A stretch of 7,563 nucleotides of DNA from Candidatus Hydrothermarchaeota archaeon (GCA_015521945.1 WANG01000044.1:1-7563), one strand, 5' to 3'. Shown: positions 1-6,205, numbered from the stretch's first letter. Notes: generated by a model not told the origin, from the letters alone. A program made the numbers and translations.

Positions 1-876
1 CGTGCGCTCCATAACCGAGGTCAGGAGGGTGTTCATTATTATCACCCCGCCCACCACCATGGAGATGCCCGCTATGCCCCCGAGCACGAAGCTCACTATG
101 TCAAGCACTTTGTCCACCTGCTCCGCTATCTCCCTGGGGGTGAAAACCTGAAAGTCCTTGCCGCCCCTCCGCCTCTCCAGCACCTCCTCCACCCGCTTCG
201 CCACCACCTCCACCCTCTCCGGGTTCTCCACCACCACCCATATCATGGTCACCTCATCTCCCGTGCCGTAGAGCTTCTGGGCGGAGGAGAGGGGTATGTA
301 CACCGTGGTGTCGTCCTCGGGGCTGCCTATCTCGTTCAGCACCCCCACCACCCTGAAGCTGCGCCCGTTGAGCTTTATCACGTCCCCCGCACCCACCTCC
401 CTGCTGAACACCTTCCTCGCTATCCAGTAGCCGATGACGGCGCTCCTGGTTTCGGCGCTCCTGAACATCCTGCCCTCCCTGATGGAGTAGAACTCGGTGA
501 AGTAGTTTATCCCCCTCGGCTCAACCCCCATCACGTAGATGTCGGCGCTCTCCCCGCGGTACTCCCCCACCGCGGGGCGGTAGAACATGGGCAGCACGTC
601 CTTAACCCCCGGAAGCCTTGAGAGCTCGCGGATGTCGGCGCTGGTGAAGGGTGCAAGCTCGGTGGGCATGCCGCTCATCGCCTGAGCTGGAGAAACCACT
701 ATCTTGTCGCTTCCCAGCGCCTCCAGGTGCTGGTTTATGCTGTACCGCATCCCCGTGCCCAGGGCGAGAATCGCCACGATTATGGCAACCCCTATGACTA
801 TCCCGAGCACGGTGAGCAGGGTCCTGAGCTTCGCGTGCTCCATGTTGGCGACCGCATACTTCAGCTCCTCGTTCAT
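1..876 (-). CDS. MacB/FtsX-type ABC transporter permease, second copy (C-terminus beyond window)
   Basis: The frame is open from the ATG at 876 to the window edge: 292 residues, with the C-terminal part missing. It is a membrane subunit of a MacB/LolCE/FtsX-type ABC transporter. The visible part has a first transmembrane helix at about residues 18-42, a large extracellular domain (about 43-255) and the start of a second helix at about 260-283, ending in NTLLTSVMERT, the beginning of the FtsX core. The patch LGSDKIVVSP just after the first helix is identical to the same place in the permease encoded directly upstream, so the two are paralogues that probably form a heterodimer. The start codon overlaps the upstream stop as ATGA, which suggests translational coupling. 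By comparison with its paralogue, about 100 residues and two helices are missing. The substrate cannot be read from the sequence. Confidence 0.9.
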   Translation of the reverse strand, partial: MNEELKYAVANMEHAKLRTLLTVLGIVIGVAIIVAILALGTGMRYSINQHLEALGSDKIVVSPAQAMSGMPTELAPFTSADIRELSRLPGVKDVLPMFYRPAVGEYRGESADIYVMGVEPRGINYFTEFYSIREGRMFRSAETRSAVIGYWIARKVFSREVGAGDVIKLNGRSFRVVGVLNEIGSPEDDTTVYIPLSSAQKLYGTGDEVTMIWVVVENPERVEVVAKRVEEVLERRRGGKDFQVFTPREIAEQVDKVLDIVSFVLGGIAGISMVVGGVIIMNTLLTSVMERT

Positions 877-2060
877 GCCCTGAGCGCCTCCACGGGCTCA
901 AGCCTGCTCGCCCTGTAAGCCGGGTAAAGCCCCGACACCACCCCCACTAAGAGGGCGAAGACCAAGCTGAAAACCGCAAGCTCCGGGGTGACGCTGGTGG
1001 TGAGCACACCCTCCCCCAGGTACCGCTCCGCAGCCAGGTTTATCGCCCTGGAAACCCCGTACCCCAGAGCCAGTCCTGCCGCTCCCCCGGCGATGCCCAG
1101 CAGGGCGGCATCCGTTATGAATATGCGCATCACGTGCATCCTGTCAGCCCCCGAGGCGAGCAGGATGCCTATCTCACGCCTGCGCTCGGTCACGTTCATT
1201 ATCATGGTGTTCGCTATTCCAATCGCCCCCACGATGAGGGAAACGCCCGCAAGCCCGCCGAAGACCACCTTGACCACGGTGTAGGCTGAGCCCACGCTCT
1301 GGATAATCTCCTGCTGGGTCATCACGAAGTACCCCTTGTCCGTCCCCTTTCTGCGCTTCAGCCTCTCCTCCACCCTCTGCCTCACCTGCTCAATGTCGCT
1401 GCCCTTCTCCACCCTGATTATTATGAAGGTCAGCCTGTCACCGGCTCCAAATATCTCCCTCAGCACGTCTATGCTGGTGTAAACCGAGTAGTCCTTGTCC
1501 CTGTCCCCCGTCTTGGAGAACACCCCCACGACCTCAAACTCCCTGCCGTGCAGCCTCACCCGGCTGCCCACGCTCACCTCCCTGGGGAAGGCGTCCTTCG
1601 CAGCGCTGTACCCCAGCACCACCTTGTACCTGTCACCCCTGCCCAGCCACCGCCCGGCGAGCAGGCTGTAGGAGCTCGCGCCCCTGCCGAAGGTCTCCTC
1701 AGCCTTCTCGGGGTCAACCCCCAGCACCTTCAGCAGCTGCGTTTCCCCCCCGTACTCCACGTCAGAGGTCACGGTGTATATCGGGGAAACGAAGGCAACC
1801 CCCTGCAGGTTCTCAAGCGCCTCGGCATCGGCATCCACCAGCAGGATGGAGGAGGTGCCGTAGGCTATCCTGGGGGAGACTACTATCTTGTCGCTGCCCA
1901 GGTCCTCCAGCTTCTTCCTGAGCGCCTGCTCCATCCCCGCGCCCACCGAGACCATTGAGACTATCGCCATGATTCCGATTATCACCCCCAGGAGGGTCAG
2001 AAAGCTCCTCATCTTGTGGTGGGCGAGGGTGCGCAGGGAGTAGCGCAGGTACTCAATCAC
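873..2060 (-). CDS. MacB/FtsX-type ABC transporter permease, first copy
   Basis: A complete 395-residue permease of the MacB/LolCE/FtsX class. These proteins pair with a MacB-type ATPase and use ATP for extracellular conformational work rather than classic transmembrane import. It has one N-terminal helix (about residues 20-42), an extracellular MacB_PCD-like domain (about 43-260) and three C-terminal helices (about 264-289, 313-337, 361-380). The FtsX-core loop TERRREIGILLASGA lies at 291-305, and the C-terminal PAYRASRLEPVEALR motif is typical of the family. The GTG start overlaps the ATPase stop as GTGA, and the stop overlaps the next permease as ATGA, so the three genes are probably translated together. 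In bacteria the partners are an adaptor and TolC. No such genes are seen here; a secreted Ig-like protein heads the operon instead. The exported or acted-on substrate is unknown. Confidence 0.93.
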   Translation of the reverse strand: MIEYLRYSLRTLAHHKMRSFLTLLGVIIGIMAIVSMVSVGAGMEQALRKKLEDLGSDKIVVSPRIAYGTSSILLVDADAEALENLQGVAFVSPIYTVTSDVEYGGETQLLKVLGVDPEKAEETFGRGASSYSLLAGRWLGRGDRYKVVLGYSAAKDAFPREVSVGSRVRLHGREFEVVGVFSKTGDRDKDYSVYTSIDVLREIFGAGDRLTFIIIRVEKGSDIEQVRQRVEERLKRRKGTDKGYFVMTQQEIIQSVGSAYTVVKVVFGGLAGVSLIVGAIGIANTMIMNVTERRREIGILLASGADRMHVMRIFITDAALLGIAGGAAGLALGYGVSRAINLAAERYLGEGVLTTSVTPELAVFSLVFALLVGVVSGLYPAYRASRLEPVEALRA

Positions 2061-2731
2061 CTCTCCACCTCCAGCACCTGCCCGTCCCGCATCTTCACCC
2101 GCATCCTCGCCCGTCTGCCGAACTGGGTGTCGTGGGTCACCACAACCAAGGTCTTGCCCTGGGCGTTCAGCTCCTCCAGCAGGCGCACCACCTCCATTCC
2201 CGAGGAGGTGTCCAAGTTGCCCGTGGGCTCATCAGCCAGGATTATCTCGGGCTCATTGGCGAGCGCCCTCGCTATCGCCACGCGCTGCTGCTCACCCCCG
2301 CTCATTTCGCTGGGCTTGTGGTGCACCCTGTGCCCCAGCCCCACAAGCTCCAGCAGCTCCCTCGCCCTGCGCATCCTGCGGCTCCTGCTCACCCCGGAGA
2401 ACCACATGGGCAGGGCAACGTTCTCAAGGGCGGTGAGCTTGCTTATGAGGTTGAACTGCTGGAAAACAAACCCCACCTTCTTCCTGCGCACCACCGCAAG
2501 CTCCCTGTCGCTCAGCCCCGAGAGCTCAATCCCGTCTATCCTCACGCTGCCCGAGGTGGGCCTGTCAAGGGCGCCCATGAGGTTCATCAGCGTGCTCTTC
2601 CCGCTGCCCGAGGGTCCCATTATGGACACGTACTCCCCCCGGGGAATCTCAAGGCTCACCCCCCGCAGCGCCTCAACCACCACCTTGCCAGTGCGGTACC
2701 TCTTCACCACGTCGCGCAGGGATATCGCCAT
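2057..2731 (-). CDS. MacB/LolD-type ABC transporter ATP-binding protein
   Basis: A cytoplasmic ATPase of 224 residues, the usual length for LolD/MacB-type stand-alone nucleotide-binding subunits. All motifs are intact: Walker A GPSGSGKST (39-47), Q-loop (FQQFN, 90-94), signature MSGGEQQR (143-150), Walker B IILADEPT (163-170), D-loop GNLD (171-174) and switch His200. The sequences ALDRPTSG after Walker A and ADEPTGNLD are hallmarks of this subfamily. It should dimerise and drive the two permeases encoded immediately downstream. The ATG lies 9 bp after the upstream gene's stop, behind a weak G-rich ribosome site, and its own stop overlaps the next start. The family assignment is firm; the substrate is not. 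Confidence 0.95.
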   Translation of the reverse strand: MAISLRDVVKRYRTGKVVVEALRGVSLEIPRGEYVSIMGPSGSGKSTLMNLMGALDRPTSGSVRIDGIELSGLSDRELAVVRRKKVGFVFQQFNLISKLTALENVALPMWFSGVSRSRRMRRARELLELVGLGHRVHHKPSEMSGGEQQRVAIARALANEPEIILADEPTGNLDTSSGMEVVRLLEELNAQGKTLVVVTHDTQFGRRARMRVKMRDGQVLEVER

Positions 2732-2740
2732 CTCAACCCC

Positions 2741-3922
2741 CTAAATCTCGGCTCTCCTGCGCCTGCGCCAGAGCAGGAGAGCTGCCAGCACCAGAGCACC
2801 CGCGGGCAGGAGGTACAGGGGCTTTGAGCTCTTCTCCCGGCTAACGCTGAGGGAGAGCTGCATGCTCTCCTCCCTCGCCCTGTCGCTCTCATCCAAGTAG
2901 TACACCCGCGCTGGCAGGGTGTGCTCCCCGGGCGGAGCAGTTTCTGAGAGCTCAAGGTCAAATATCGCCGTGGCGGTGTCGTCCTGCTTTATGGTGCCCA
3001 AGTATGAGGTTGAGACACCCCTCAGCCACCCGGGAAGCTCAAGCTCAACCCTCACCGCCCTGGCGTCCTGCTCGCCTATGTTCTCAAGCTGCAGGGACAG
3101 GGTGAAGCTCCCTCCGGGCACGAGCTCCGCTGGGGAGGTGTCCAACCCTGCAATCTCCAGCTCCGGCGGCTTCTTCTCGGAAACGTAGAGCCTGATTCTC
3201 TCTTGACTCTCCCACCCGCTGGAGGTGAGCTTTATGAGTATGGTGCGCTCCCCGGCACCGCCGGAGCGCAGGGCGAAGCTCGCGGTACCCACCTCACCCC
3301 TCTTCAGGGTGCCGAGGTAGGCGCTCCTCTCTCCCGTTATGTCCTCCGGAAGCTCAAGCTCAACCCTCGTGTCGGTGGCATCCTCTGTACCCGTGTTCTC
3401 CACAGCCACGGTTAGGGTGAACTCGGTATCAGGGTAGAGCCTCTCGGGGGTTATGTTCACCCTGCGCAGCTCCAGCTCGGGTGCTCCCATGACCTCAATT
3501 CCGAAGGAGGTCTGCTGCTCCACCCTCTCACCCCACCTGTTCACCCAGCTTATCCTCAGGGGAATCCTGTAGGCACCCGGCTTTGCATCCTCCCCCACGC
3601 TCAGGGTGTAGCTCACCGTGAACCTCTGATTCTGGAGTATCGCCCCGAAGTACATGGTGCGCTCACCCTCATCAGCCCGCCTGACCACGTACCTCTTTGC
3701 CGCCCCCACCACCTTAACGGGAGAATCCTGAGGCGGCTCAATCACCGTGAAGACGTACAGGGCGTAGTCGGTGCCCAGGTTGGCGATGGTGAGGTTCACG
3801 TCGCTGACCTCTCCCGCCGTTAAAGCCTGCGGAGAAACTCCAACCACGTAAAAATCAGCCTCTCCCGCGTGCACCGCGGGCACGAAAAGCAGCATAAGCG
3901 CAATAACCACGGCTCTCCCCAT
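2741..3922 (-). CDS. Secreted, membrane-anchored Ig-like repeat protein (COG1361/CARDB-like), partner of the ABC transporter
   Basis: A protein of 393 residues. It has a signal peptide (about 1-19, ending PAVHA before GEADF), a long extracellular part, one C-terminal helix (about 368-384) and a cytoplasmic RRRRR stop-transfer tail, so it should be anchored with the bulk outside. The extracellular part is three tandem beta-sandwich repeats. Repeats 2 and 3 are clearly alike: ITPERLYP..ENTG..RVELELP (157-192) with SAYLGTL, and TSPAELVP..ENIG..RVELELP (262-297) with TSYLGTI. Repeat 1 (about 29-109, with ANLG and MYFGAI) is more diverged. This matches archaeal COG1361/CARDB-like surface proteins. 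It heads the operon, 9 bp before the ATPase. A GTG at 3931 is possible, but the AGGTGA site 5 nt upstream of ATG 3922 favours the shorter start. Its role as extracellular adaptor is inference. Confidence 0.82.
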   Translation of the reverse strand: MGRAVVIALMLLFVPAVHAGEADFYVVGVSPQALTAGEVSDVNLTIANLGTDYALYVFTVIEPPQDSPVKVVGAAKRYVVRRADEGERTMYFGAILQNQRFTVSYTLSVGEDAKPGAYRIPLRISWVNRWGERVEQQTSFGIEVMGAPELELRRVNITPERLYPDTEFTLTVAVENTGTEDATDTRVELELPEDITGERSAYLGTLKRGEVGTASFALRSGGAGERTILIKLTSSGWESQERIRLYVSEKKPPELEIAGLDTSPAELVPGGSFTLSLQLENIGEQDARAVRVELELPGWLRGVSTSYLGTIKQDDTATAIFDLELSETAPPGEHTLPARVYYLDESDRAREESMQLSLSVSREKSSKPLYLLPAGALVLAALLLWRRRRRAEI

Positions 3923-3927
3923 CCTTC

Positions 3928-3933
3928 TCACCT
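3928..3933 (-). promoter_or_regulatory. Ribosome binding site deciding the start of the Ig-like protein
   Basis: On the minus strand AGGTGA lies 5 nt before the ATG at 3922 and pairs with the archaeal 16S 3' end. It overlaps the alternative GTG at 3931, which would itself have no ribosome site. Confidence 0.6.
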
Positions 3934-3955
3934 GGCAGGGATGTATGCCGGGGAA

Positions 3956-3970
3956 TACTTAAAGTTTTCC
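3956..3970 (-). promoter_or_regulatory. Archaeal BRE/TATA promoter of the ABC operon
   Basis: Minus-strand reading gives GGAAAAC (BRE-like, 3970-3964) followed directly by TTTAAGTA (TATA-like, 3963-3956). With the usual archaeal spacing, transcription would start near 3932-3936, giving a very short leader that begins at the ribosome site. It is the only AT-rich stretch in this GC-rich intergenic region and is correctly placed for the gene starting at 3922. Confidence 0.6.
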
Positions 3971-4002
3971 CATGCTCACGCTCAGCCAGCGACGAGAGCA
4001 TG
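3971..4002. repeat. Inverted repeat / potential two-tier hairpin upstream of the ABC operon promoter
   Basis: The outer arms CATGCTC (3971-3977) and GAGCATG (3996-4002) are perfect complements. Inside them CGCT (3979-3982) pairs with AGCG (3988-3991) around a 5-nt loop, leaving an A/ACGA internal loop. It directly abuts the BRE of the ABC operon and lies about 65 bp after the cbf5 stop. It could be an operator for the ABC operon or a processing/termination hairpin for the upstream transcript. No oligo-T run follows on the minus strand, so a simple intrinsic terminator is unlikely. Confidence 0.6.
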
Positions 4003-4066
4003 AGCCGAAGAACGAGCCCCGGATGCAGATTAAACCCACATAGCAGAGCGCTGAAGAAAGCGACGC
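4003..4066. other. Rest of the cbf5-ABC operon intergenic stretch
   Basis: No gene is seen here. Just after the cbf5 stop, a short stem CGCT/AGCG (4049-4052 with 4059-4062, 6-nt loop) gives a pyrimidine-rich TTTCTTC on the minus strand, at best a weak terminator. GAGCC occurs twice (4002-4006 and 4014-4018). I looked for C/D-box and H/ACA guide RNAs, plausible next to cbf5, and found no convincing box set. Confidence 0.4.
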
Positions 4067-5056
4067 CTAAGCCGCCTTCCAGGCTCTCGGATACGTCCCC
4101 GGCTGCATCAGCACCCTGTCAATCTTCACCGCGATGCCCCTCTCCGAGGTCAGCATGGCGGTGGTATCCATCTCTGCTATCCCGAGGGCTATCAGCTCCC
4201 CCTTGAGGGTGAACACCCCCACCACGTCCCCCTTCTTTATCTCCGCATCCAGCTTGACCACCCCCGGCACCGCCAGAGCCGCGCCGTGGCACAGGGCATC
4301 AACCGCCGAGTCCCTAACCACCACCTTTGGCAGGTGCCTCACCCCCTCCTCCACGCACCTCACCACCCTCCTCAGCAGCCTCTCATCCCCCTCCTCCTTC
4401 CAGAAGTGGTAGGCGTCGCACACGTCATGCAGGGTGACCGCATCCTCAGCCGAGAAGCACCCGCTCTTCGTCCTCCTCAGCTCCGTCATGTGTGCCCCCG
4501 TGCCCAGAACCTCGCCTATGTCGTGGCACAGCTTGCGTATGTACGTGCCAGCCTCGCACCCCACCCTGAACAGCACGTACCTCCCGTCCATCTCCAGCAG
4601 CTCTAAGTAGTAAACCCGCCTCACCCTGAGGCTCCTCTTCACCGCGCTCCTCACTGGGGGGCGCTGCACTATCTTCCCCGTAAACTCCGCAAACACCTCC
4701 CTCACCCTGTCCTCACCCGCATCGGCGTGCAGCCTCATAACCCCCACGTACTCCTTGCCACCCGTCAGGAGCACCTGCAGAACCCTGGTGCTCTTCTCAA
4801 GAGCCACGGGGAGCACCCCCGACACCTGGGGGTCAAGGGTGCCTCCATGCCCAGCCTTCTTCACCTCAAGCAGCCTCTTCACCCAGGCGACAACCTCATG
4901 GGAGGTTGGGCCCCTGGGCTTGTCTAAGTTTATTATCCCGTACCTCAGGTGCTCCTCAATGGTGCGCTCCTCTGGAGGCTTGCCGTACTCCGGGCTGGTC
5001 TTTGCCCTGGACCTGACAACGAGCTTTCGCTCTCTCTCAGAAGGGAGGCTGCTCAT
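4067..5056 (-). CDS. cbf5: Archaeal Cbf5 (dyskerin homologue), tRNA/rRNA pseudouridine synthase of H/ACA RNPs
   Basis: A protein of 329 residues, normal length for archaeal Cbf5. It is the catalytic subunit that converts uridine to pseudouridine in rRNA, guided by H/ACA RNAs together with Nop10, Gar1 and L7Ae; alone it can also act on tRNA U55. The N-terminal extension ends in the DKPRGPTSHEVVAWVK motif (45-60), where TruB-family proteins begin. The catalytic Asp75 sits in GHGGTLDPQVSG (69-80). Further family motifs are GKIVQRPPVRSAVKR (127-141) and the segment around AGTYIRKLCHDIG (169-181). The PUA domain covers about 243-314 (PKVVVRDSAVDALCHGA onwards). The ATG overlaps the rpl14e stop (ATGA). 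It is the last gene of the L34e-cmk-L14e-cbf5 block, a known archaeal arrangement. No sign of damage or transfer. Confidence 0.97.
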   Translation of the reverse strand: MSSLPSERERKLVVRSRAKTSPEYGKPPEERTIEEHLRYGIINLDKPRGPTSHEVVAWVKRLLEVKKAGHGGTLDPQVSGVLPVALEKSTRVLQVLLTGGKEYVGVMRLHADAGEDRVREVFAEFTGKIVQRPPVRSAVKRSLRVRRVYYLELLEMDGRYVLFRVGCEAGTYIRKLCHDIGEVLGTGAHMTELRRTKSGCFSAEDAVTLHDVCDAYHFWKEEGDERLLRRVVRCVEEGVRHLPKVVVRDSAVDALCHGAALAVPGVVKLDAEIKKGDVVGVFTLKGELIALGIAEMDTTAMLTSERGIAVKIDRVLMQPGTYPRAWKAA

Positions 5057-5286
5057 CCTAAGAGTCCCGCTTCCTTCATCGCCTTCTCAATCTCTTCCTT
5101 GGAAGCGCCCTCGCTTATCTTGAGCACCACATCCAGAGGCTCAAGGTGCCTGACGTTGCACCTTCTCCTCTTTATCTCAGGAGAATCAACGAGCACGAAG
5201 TTCCTGTCAATCCTCTCAACCACCACCGCCTTCTTGCCTGCCTCTCTGCCCGCAAGCTTGACGCACACTCTACCCACTTCAAACAT
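5053..5286 (-). CDS. rpl14e: 50S ribosomal protein L14e
   Basis: A protein of 77 residues from the ATG at 5286, or 80 from an in-frame GTG at 5295. L14e is an archaeal/eukaryotic large-subunit protein with a KOW-like SH3 fold. The characteristic core is present: EVGRVCVKLAGREAGKKAVVVERID (3-27), NFVLVDSP (29-36) and KRRRCNVRHLEPLD (39-52), with a short C-terminal helix (ASKEEIEKAMKEAGLL). The ATG was chosen because GGGAG and GTGA lie at workable distances from it, whereas GGGAG ends only 1 nt before the GTG. The start overlaps the end of cmk by 8 bp (17 bp for the longer form), and the stop overlaps cbf5 by 4 bp. At 77-80 residues it is near the short end for archaeal L14e; some homologues carry a longer C-terminal tail. 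Confidence 0.93.
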   Translation of the reverse strand: MFEVGRVCVKLAGREAGKKAVVVERIDRNFVLVDSPEIKRRRCNVRHLEPLDVVLKISEGASKEEIEKAMKEAGLLG

Positions 5287-5848
5287 CTCGCTCACACTCC
5301 CTGTTTACCTTCAGAGCCCTACCGTACTTTGAGGATGAAATGCAGAGAGAGATAATCTGGATAACGTCATCAGCTTCGTAAAGGCTGGTGTTGAGCACGA
5401 TGTCGTAGGGGGAGAGGTCCCACAGGTCTATGCTGTATATCTCCCTGTACCGCTTAGCCTCGCTCTCCTCCCTCTTCTTCGTCTCGTAGAGAGCCTGCTC
5501 GTAGCTTATCCCCTCCCGCCTTGCCACCCGCTCGGCTCTAACCTCAATGGGCGCCTTCAGCCAGACCTTTATCTCAGCCTCCGGCAGGAGCCAGGCTGTC
5601 AGCCTGCCATCAACCACCGCGTTCCCGTTGCTTCTCGCAAGCTCCACCTGGGTACGGTCTATGAGGCGGTCAATCTCCTCGTTCTCCTCCGCGTACCTGG
5701 AGAACTCGTTCAGGCTCATCCCGCGCTCCTTCGCAAGCCTCCTGAAGACCTCTCCGGCGCTTATGTGCCTGAAGCAGAAGCGCTCGGCTAACGCCTTTGC
5801 CACCGTTGTCTTGCCGGAGCCTATGGGCCCGCTAACCGTGACTATCAT
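5279..5848 (-). CDS. cmk: Archaeal cytidylate (CMP) kinase
   Basis: A protein of 189 residues, typical of the short archaeal Cmk type. It transfers phosphate from ATP to CMP/dCMP in pyrimidine nucleotide synthesis and salvage, in the cytoplasm. The P-loop GPIGSGKT is at 7-14, with FRHISAGEVFR (26-36) next, as in CMP kinases. DGRL (80-83), WLKAP (96-100), RVARREGISY (107-116) with the arginine-rich lid KKREESEAKRY (124-134), and YDIVLNTS (148-155) follow in family order. The ATG overlaps the rpl34e stop as ATGA, and the 3' end runs into rpl14e, so it is embedded between two ribosomal protein genes. This is the conserved archaeal order and supports the call over adenylate kinase. The C-terminal tail (about 170-189) is not distinctive. 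Confidence 0.94.
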   Translation of the reverse strand: MIVTVSGPIGSGKTTVAKALAERFCFRHISAGEVFRRLAKERGMSLNEFSRYAEENEEIDRLIDRTQVELARSNGNAVVDGRLTAWLLPEAEIKVWLKAPIEVRAERVARREGISYEQALYETKKREESEAKRYREIYSIDLWDLSPYDIVLNTSLYEADDVIQIISLCISSSKYGRALKVNRECERDV

Positions 5849-6108
5849 GCCCTTACAAGCCTCTTTATCTCAGCACGCATGCACGCGGAGCACAGGTATC
5901 CGCCGTAGGGTCTTGACACCCTGCGCTGGGAGCGCCTGACCCTGCTCAGCTCCGTGCCTCTGCCCCTGGCGACTCCGTGCAGCTCACGCTTGCACAGGGC
6001 GCACTTCGGGCTGCCGGGGCGGCGCTTCCTGAAGTGGAGCACCAGCCTGCCACCCGGGGTGCGCTTGCTCACCCTCTTCAGCGACCTGGAACGCTGACTG
6101 CGCTTCAT
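5845..6108 (-). CDS. rpl34e: 50S ribosomal protein L34e
   Basis: A protein of 87 residues, matching archaeal L34e. It is a basic large-subunit protein with a zinc ribbon: Cys36 and Cys39 (CALC) pair with Cys73 and Cys76 (CSAC). The N-terminus MKRSQRSRSLKRVSKRTPGGR and the motifs LHGVARGR (43-50) and RPYGGYLCSAC (66-76) are diagnostic. Longer in-frame starts exist (GTG 6123, ATG 6114), but GGGTGAT at 6119-6113 sits 4 nt before the ATG at 6108, and L34e proteins normally begin just before the RSRS motif. First gene of the minus-strand translation block; its stop overlaps cmk (ATGA). Confidence 0.95.
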   Translation of the reverse strand: MKRSQRSRSLKRVSKRTPGGRLVLHFRKRRPGSPKCALCKRELHGVARGRGTELSRVRRSQRRVSRPYGGYLCSACMRAEIKRLVRA

Positions 6109-6112
6109 AACC

Positions 6113-6119
6113 ATCACCC
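6113..6119 (-). promoter_or_regulatory. Ribosome binding site deciding the rpl34e start
   Basis: On the minus strand GGGTGAT, 4 nt before the ATG at 6108, is a strong match to the archaeal anti-Shine-Dalgarno. It overlaps the upstream ATG at 6114, which makes that start unlikely. Confidence 0.65.
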
Positions 6120-6142
6120 ACACTACACCACTTGCTCGCCCC

Positions 6143-6156
6143 TTTTATTTCTTTCG
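6143..6156 (-). promoter_or_regulatory. Candidate promoter of the rpl34e-cmk-rpl14e-cbf5 block
   Basis: Minus strand: CCGAAAG-like BRE (6157-6151) followed by AAATAAAA (6150-6143). Usual spacing predicts a transcript start near 6120 and a leader of about 12 nt carrying the GGGTGAT ribosome site. The TATA match is imperfect. An alternative AT-rich box (TATTTAAC, about 6173-6166) would start transcription about 20 bp further upstream. Confidence 0.4.
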
Positions 6157-6163
6157 GTAGGTG

Positions 6164-6183
6164 TGTTAAATACTGCTTTAACA
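6164..6183. repeat. Perfect palindrome in the divergent control region (candidate operator)
   Basis: TGTTAAA (6164-6170) and TTTAACA (6177-6183) are exact reverse complements separated by 6 nt. The element sits 13 bp from the candidate minus-strand TATA (6143-6150) and 14 bp from the plus-strand TATA (6198-6205), so it is almost centred between the two promoters. This is the size and placement of a dimeric regulator site. No regulator gene is seen in the window. Confidence 0.55.
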
Positions 6184-6190
6184 TCTCTGC

Positions 6191-6205
6191 AGAAAAATTT
6201 TTATA
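6191..6205 (+). promoter_or_regulatory. Archaeal BRE/TATA promoter of the nuo/fpo operon
   Basis: An AGAAAAA stretch (BRE-like) runs directly into TTTTTATA (6198-6205). Usual spacing predicts a transcript start near 6225-6230, leaving a leader of about 25 nt before the TTG at 6253, including the GGTGAT ribosome site at 6244-6249. It is the best TATA match in the intergenic region. Confidence 0.65.

Noticed and set aside
2016..2827. Long plus-strand open frames (over 200 codons) opposite the ABC ATPase gene
   Set aside because: They are antisense shadows in GC-rich DNA. The minus-strand frame encodes an ATPase with every motif intact, and the plus-strand translations are rich in Ser, Pro, His and Arg with no recognisable family.
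4049..4062. Intrinsic terminator after cbf5
   Set aside because: Only a 4-bp stem with a 6-nt loop and no T-run after it; too weak to call as a terminator.
3971..4066. C/D-box or H/ACA guide RNA next to cbf5
   Set aside because: CTGA and GTGAGCA occur near each other on the minus strand, but no proper RTGATGA C box pairs with them. The only ACA (4038-4040) does not follow a stem with a guide pocket, and the internal loop lacks the tandem G-A pairs of a kink-turn.
4000..4206. A 68-codon plus-strand frame at the cbf5 3' end
   Set aside because: Low-complexity Ser/Pro/Arg-rich translation, mostly antisense to cbf5, with no ribosome site; better seen as a by-product.
5287..5295. Longer L14e beginning at the GTG at 5295
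   Set aside because: The nearest G-rich site ends 1 nt from this GTG, too close to work; the ATG at 5286 has workable spacing. It remains possible, as L14e N-termini vary by a few residues.
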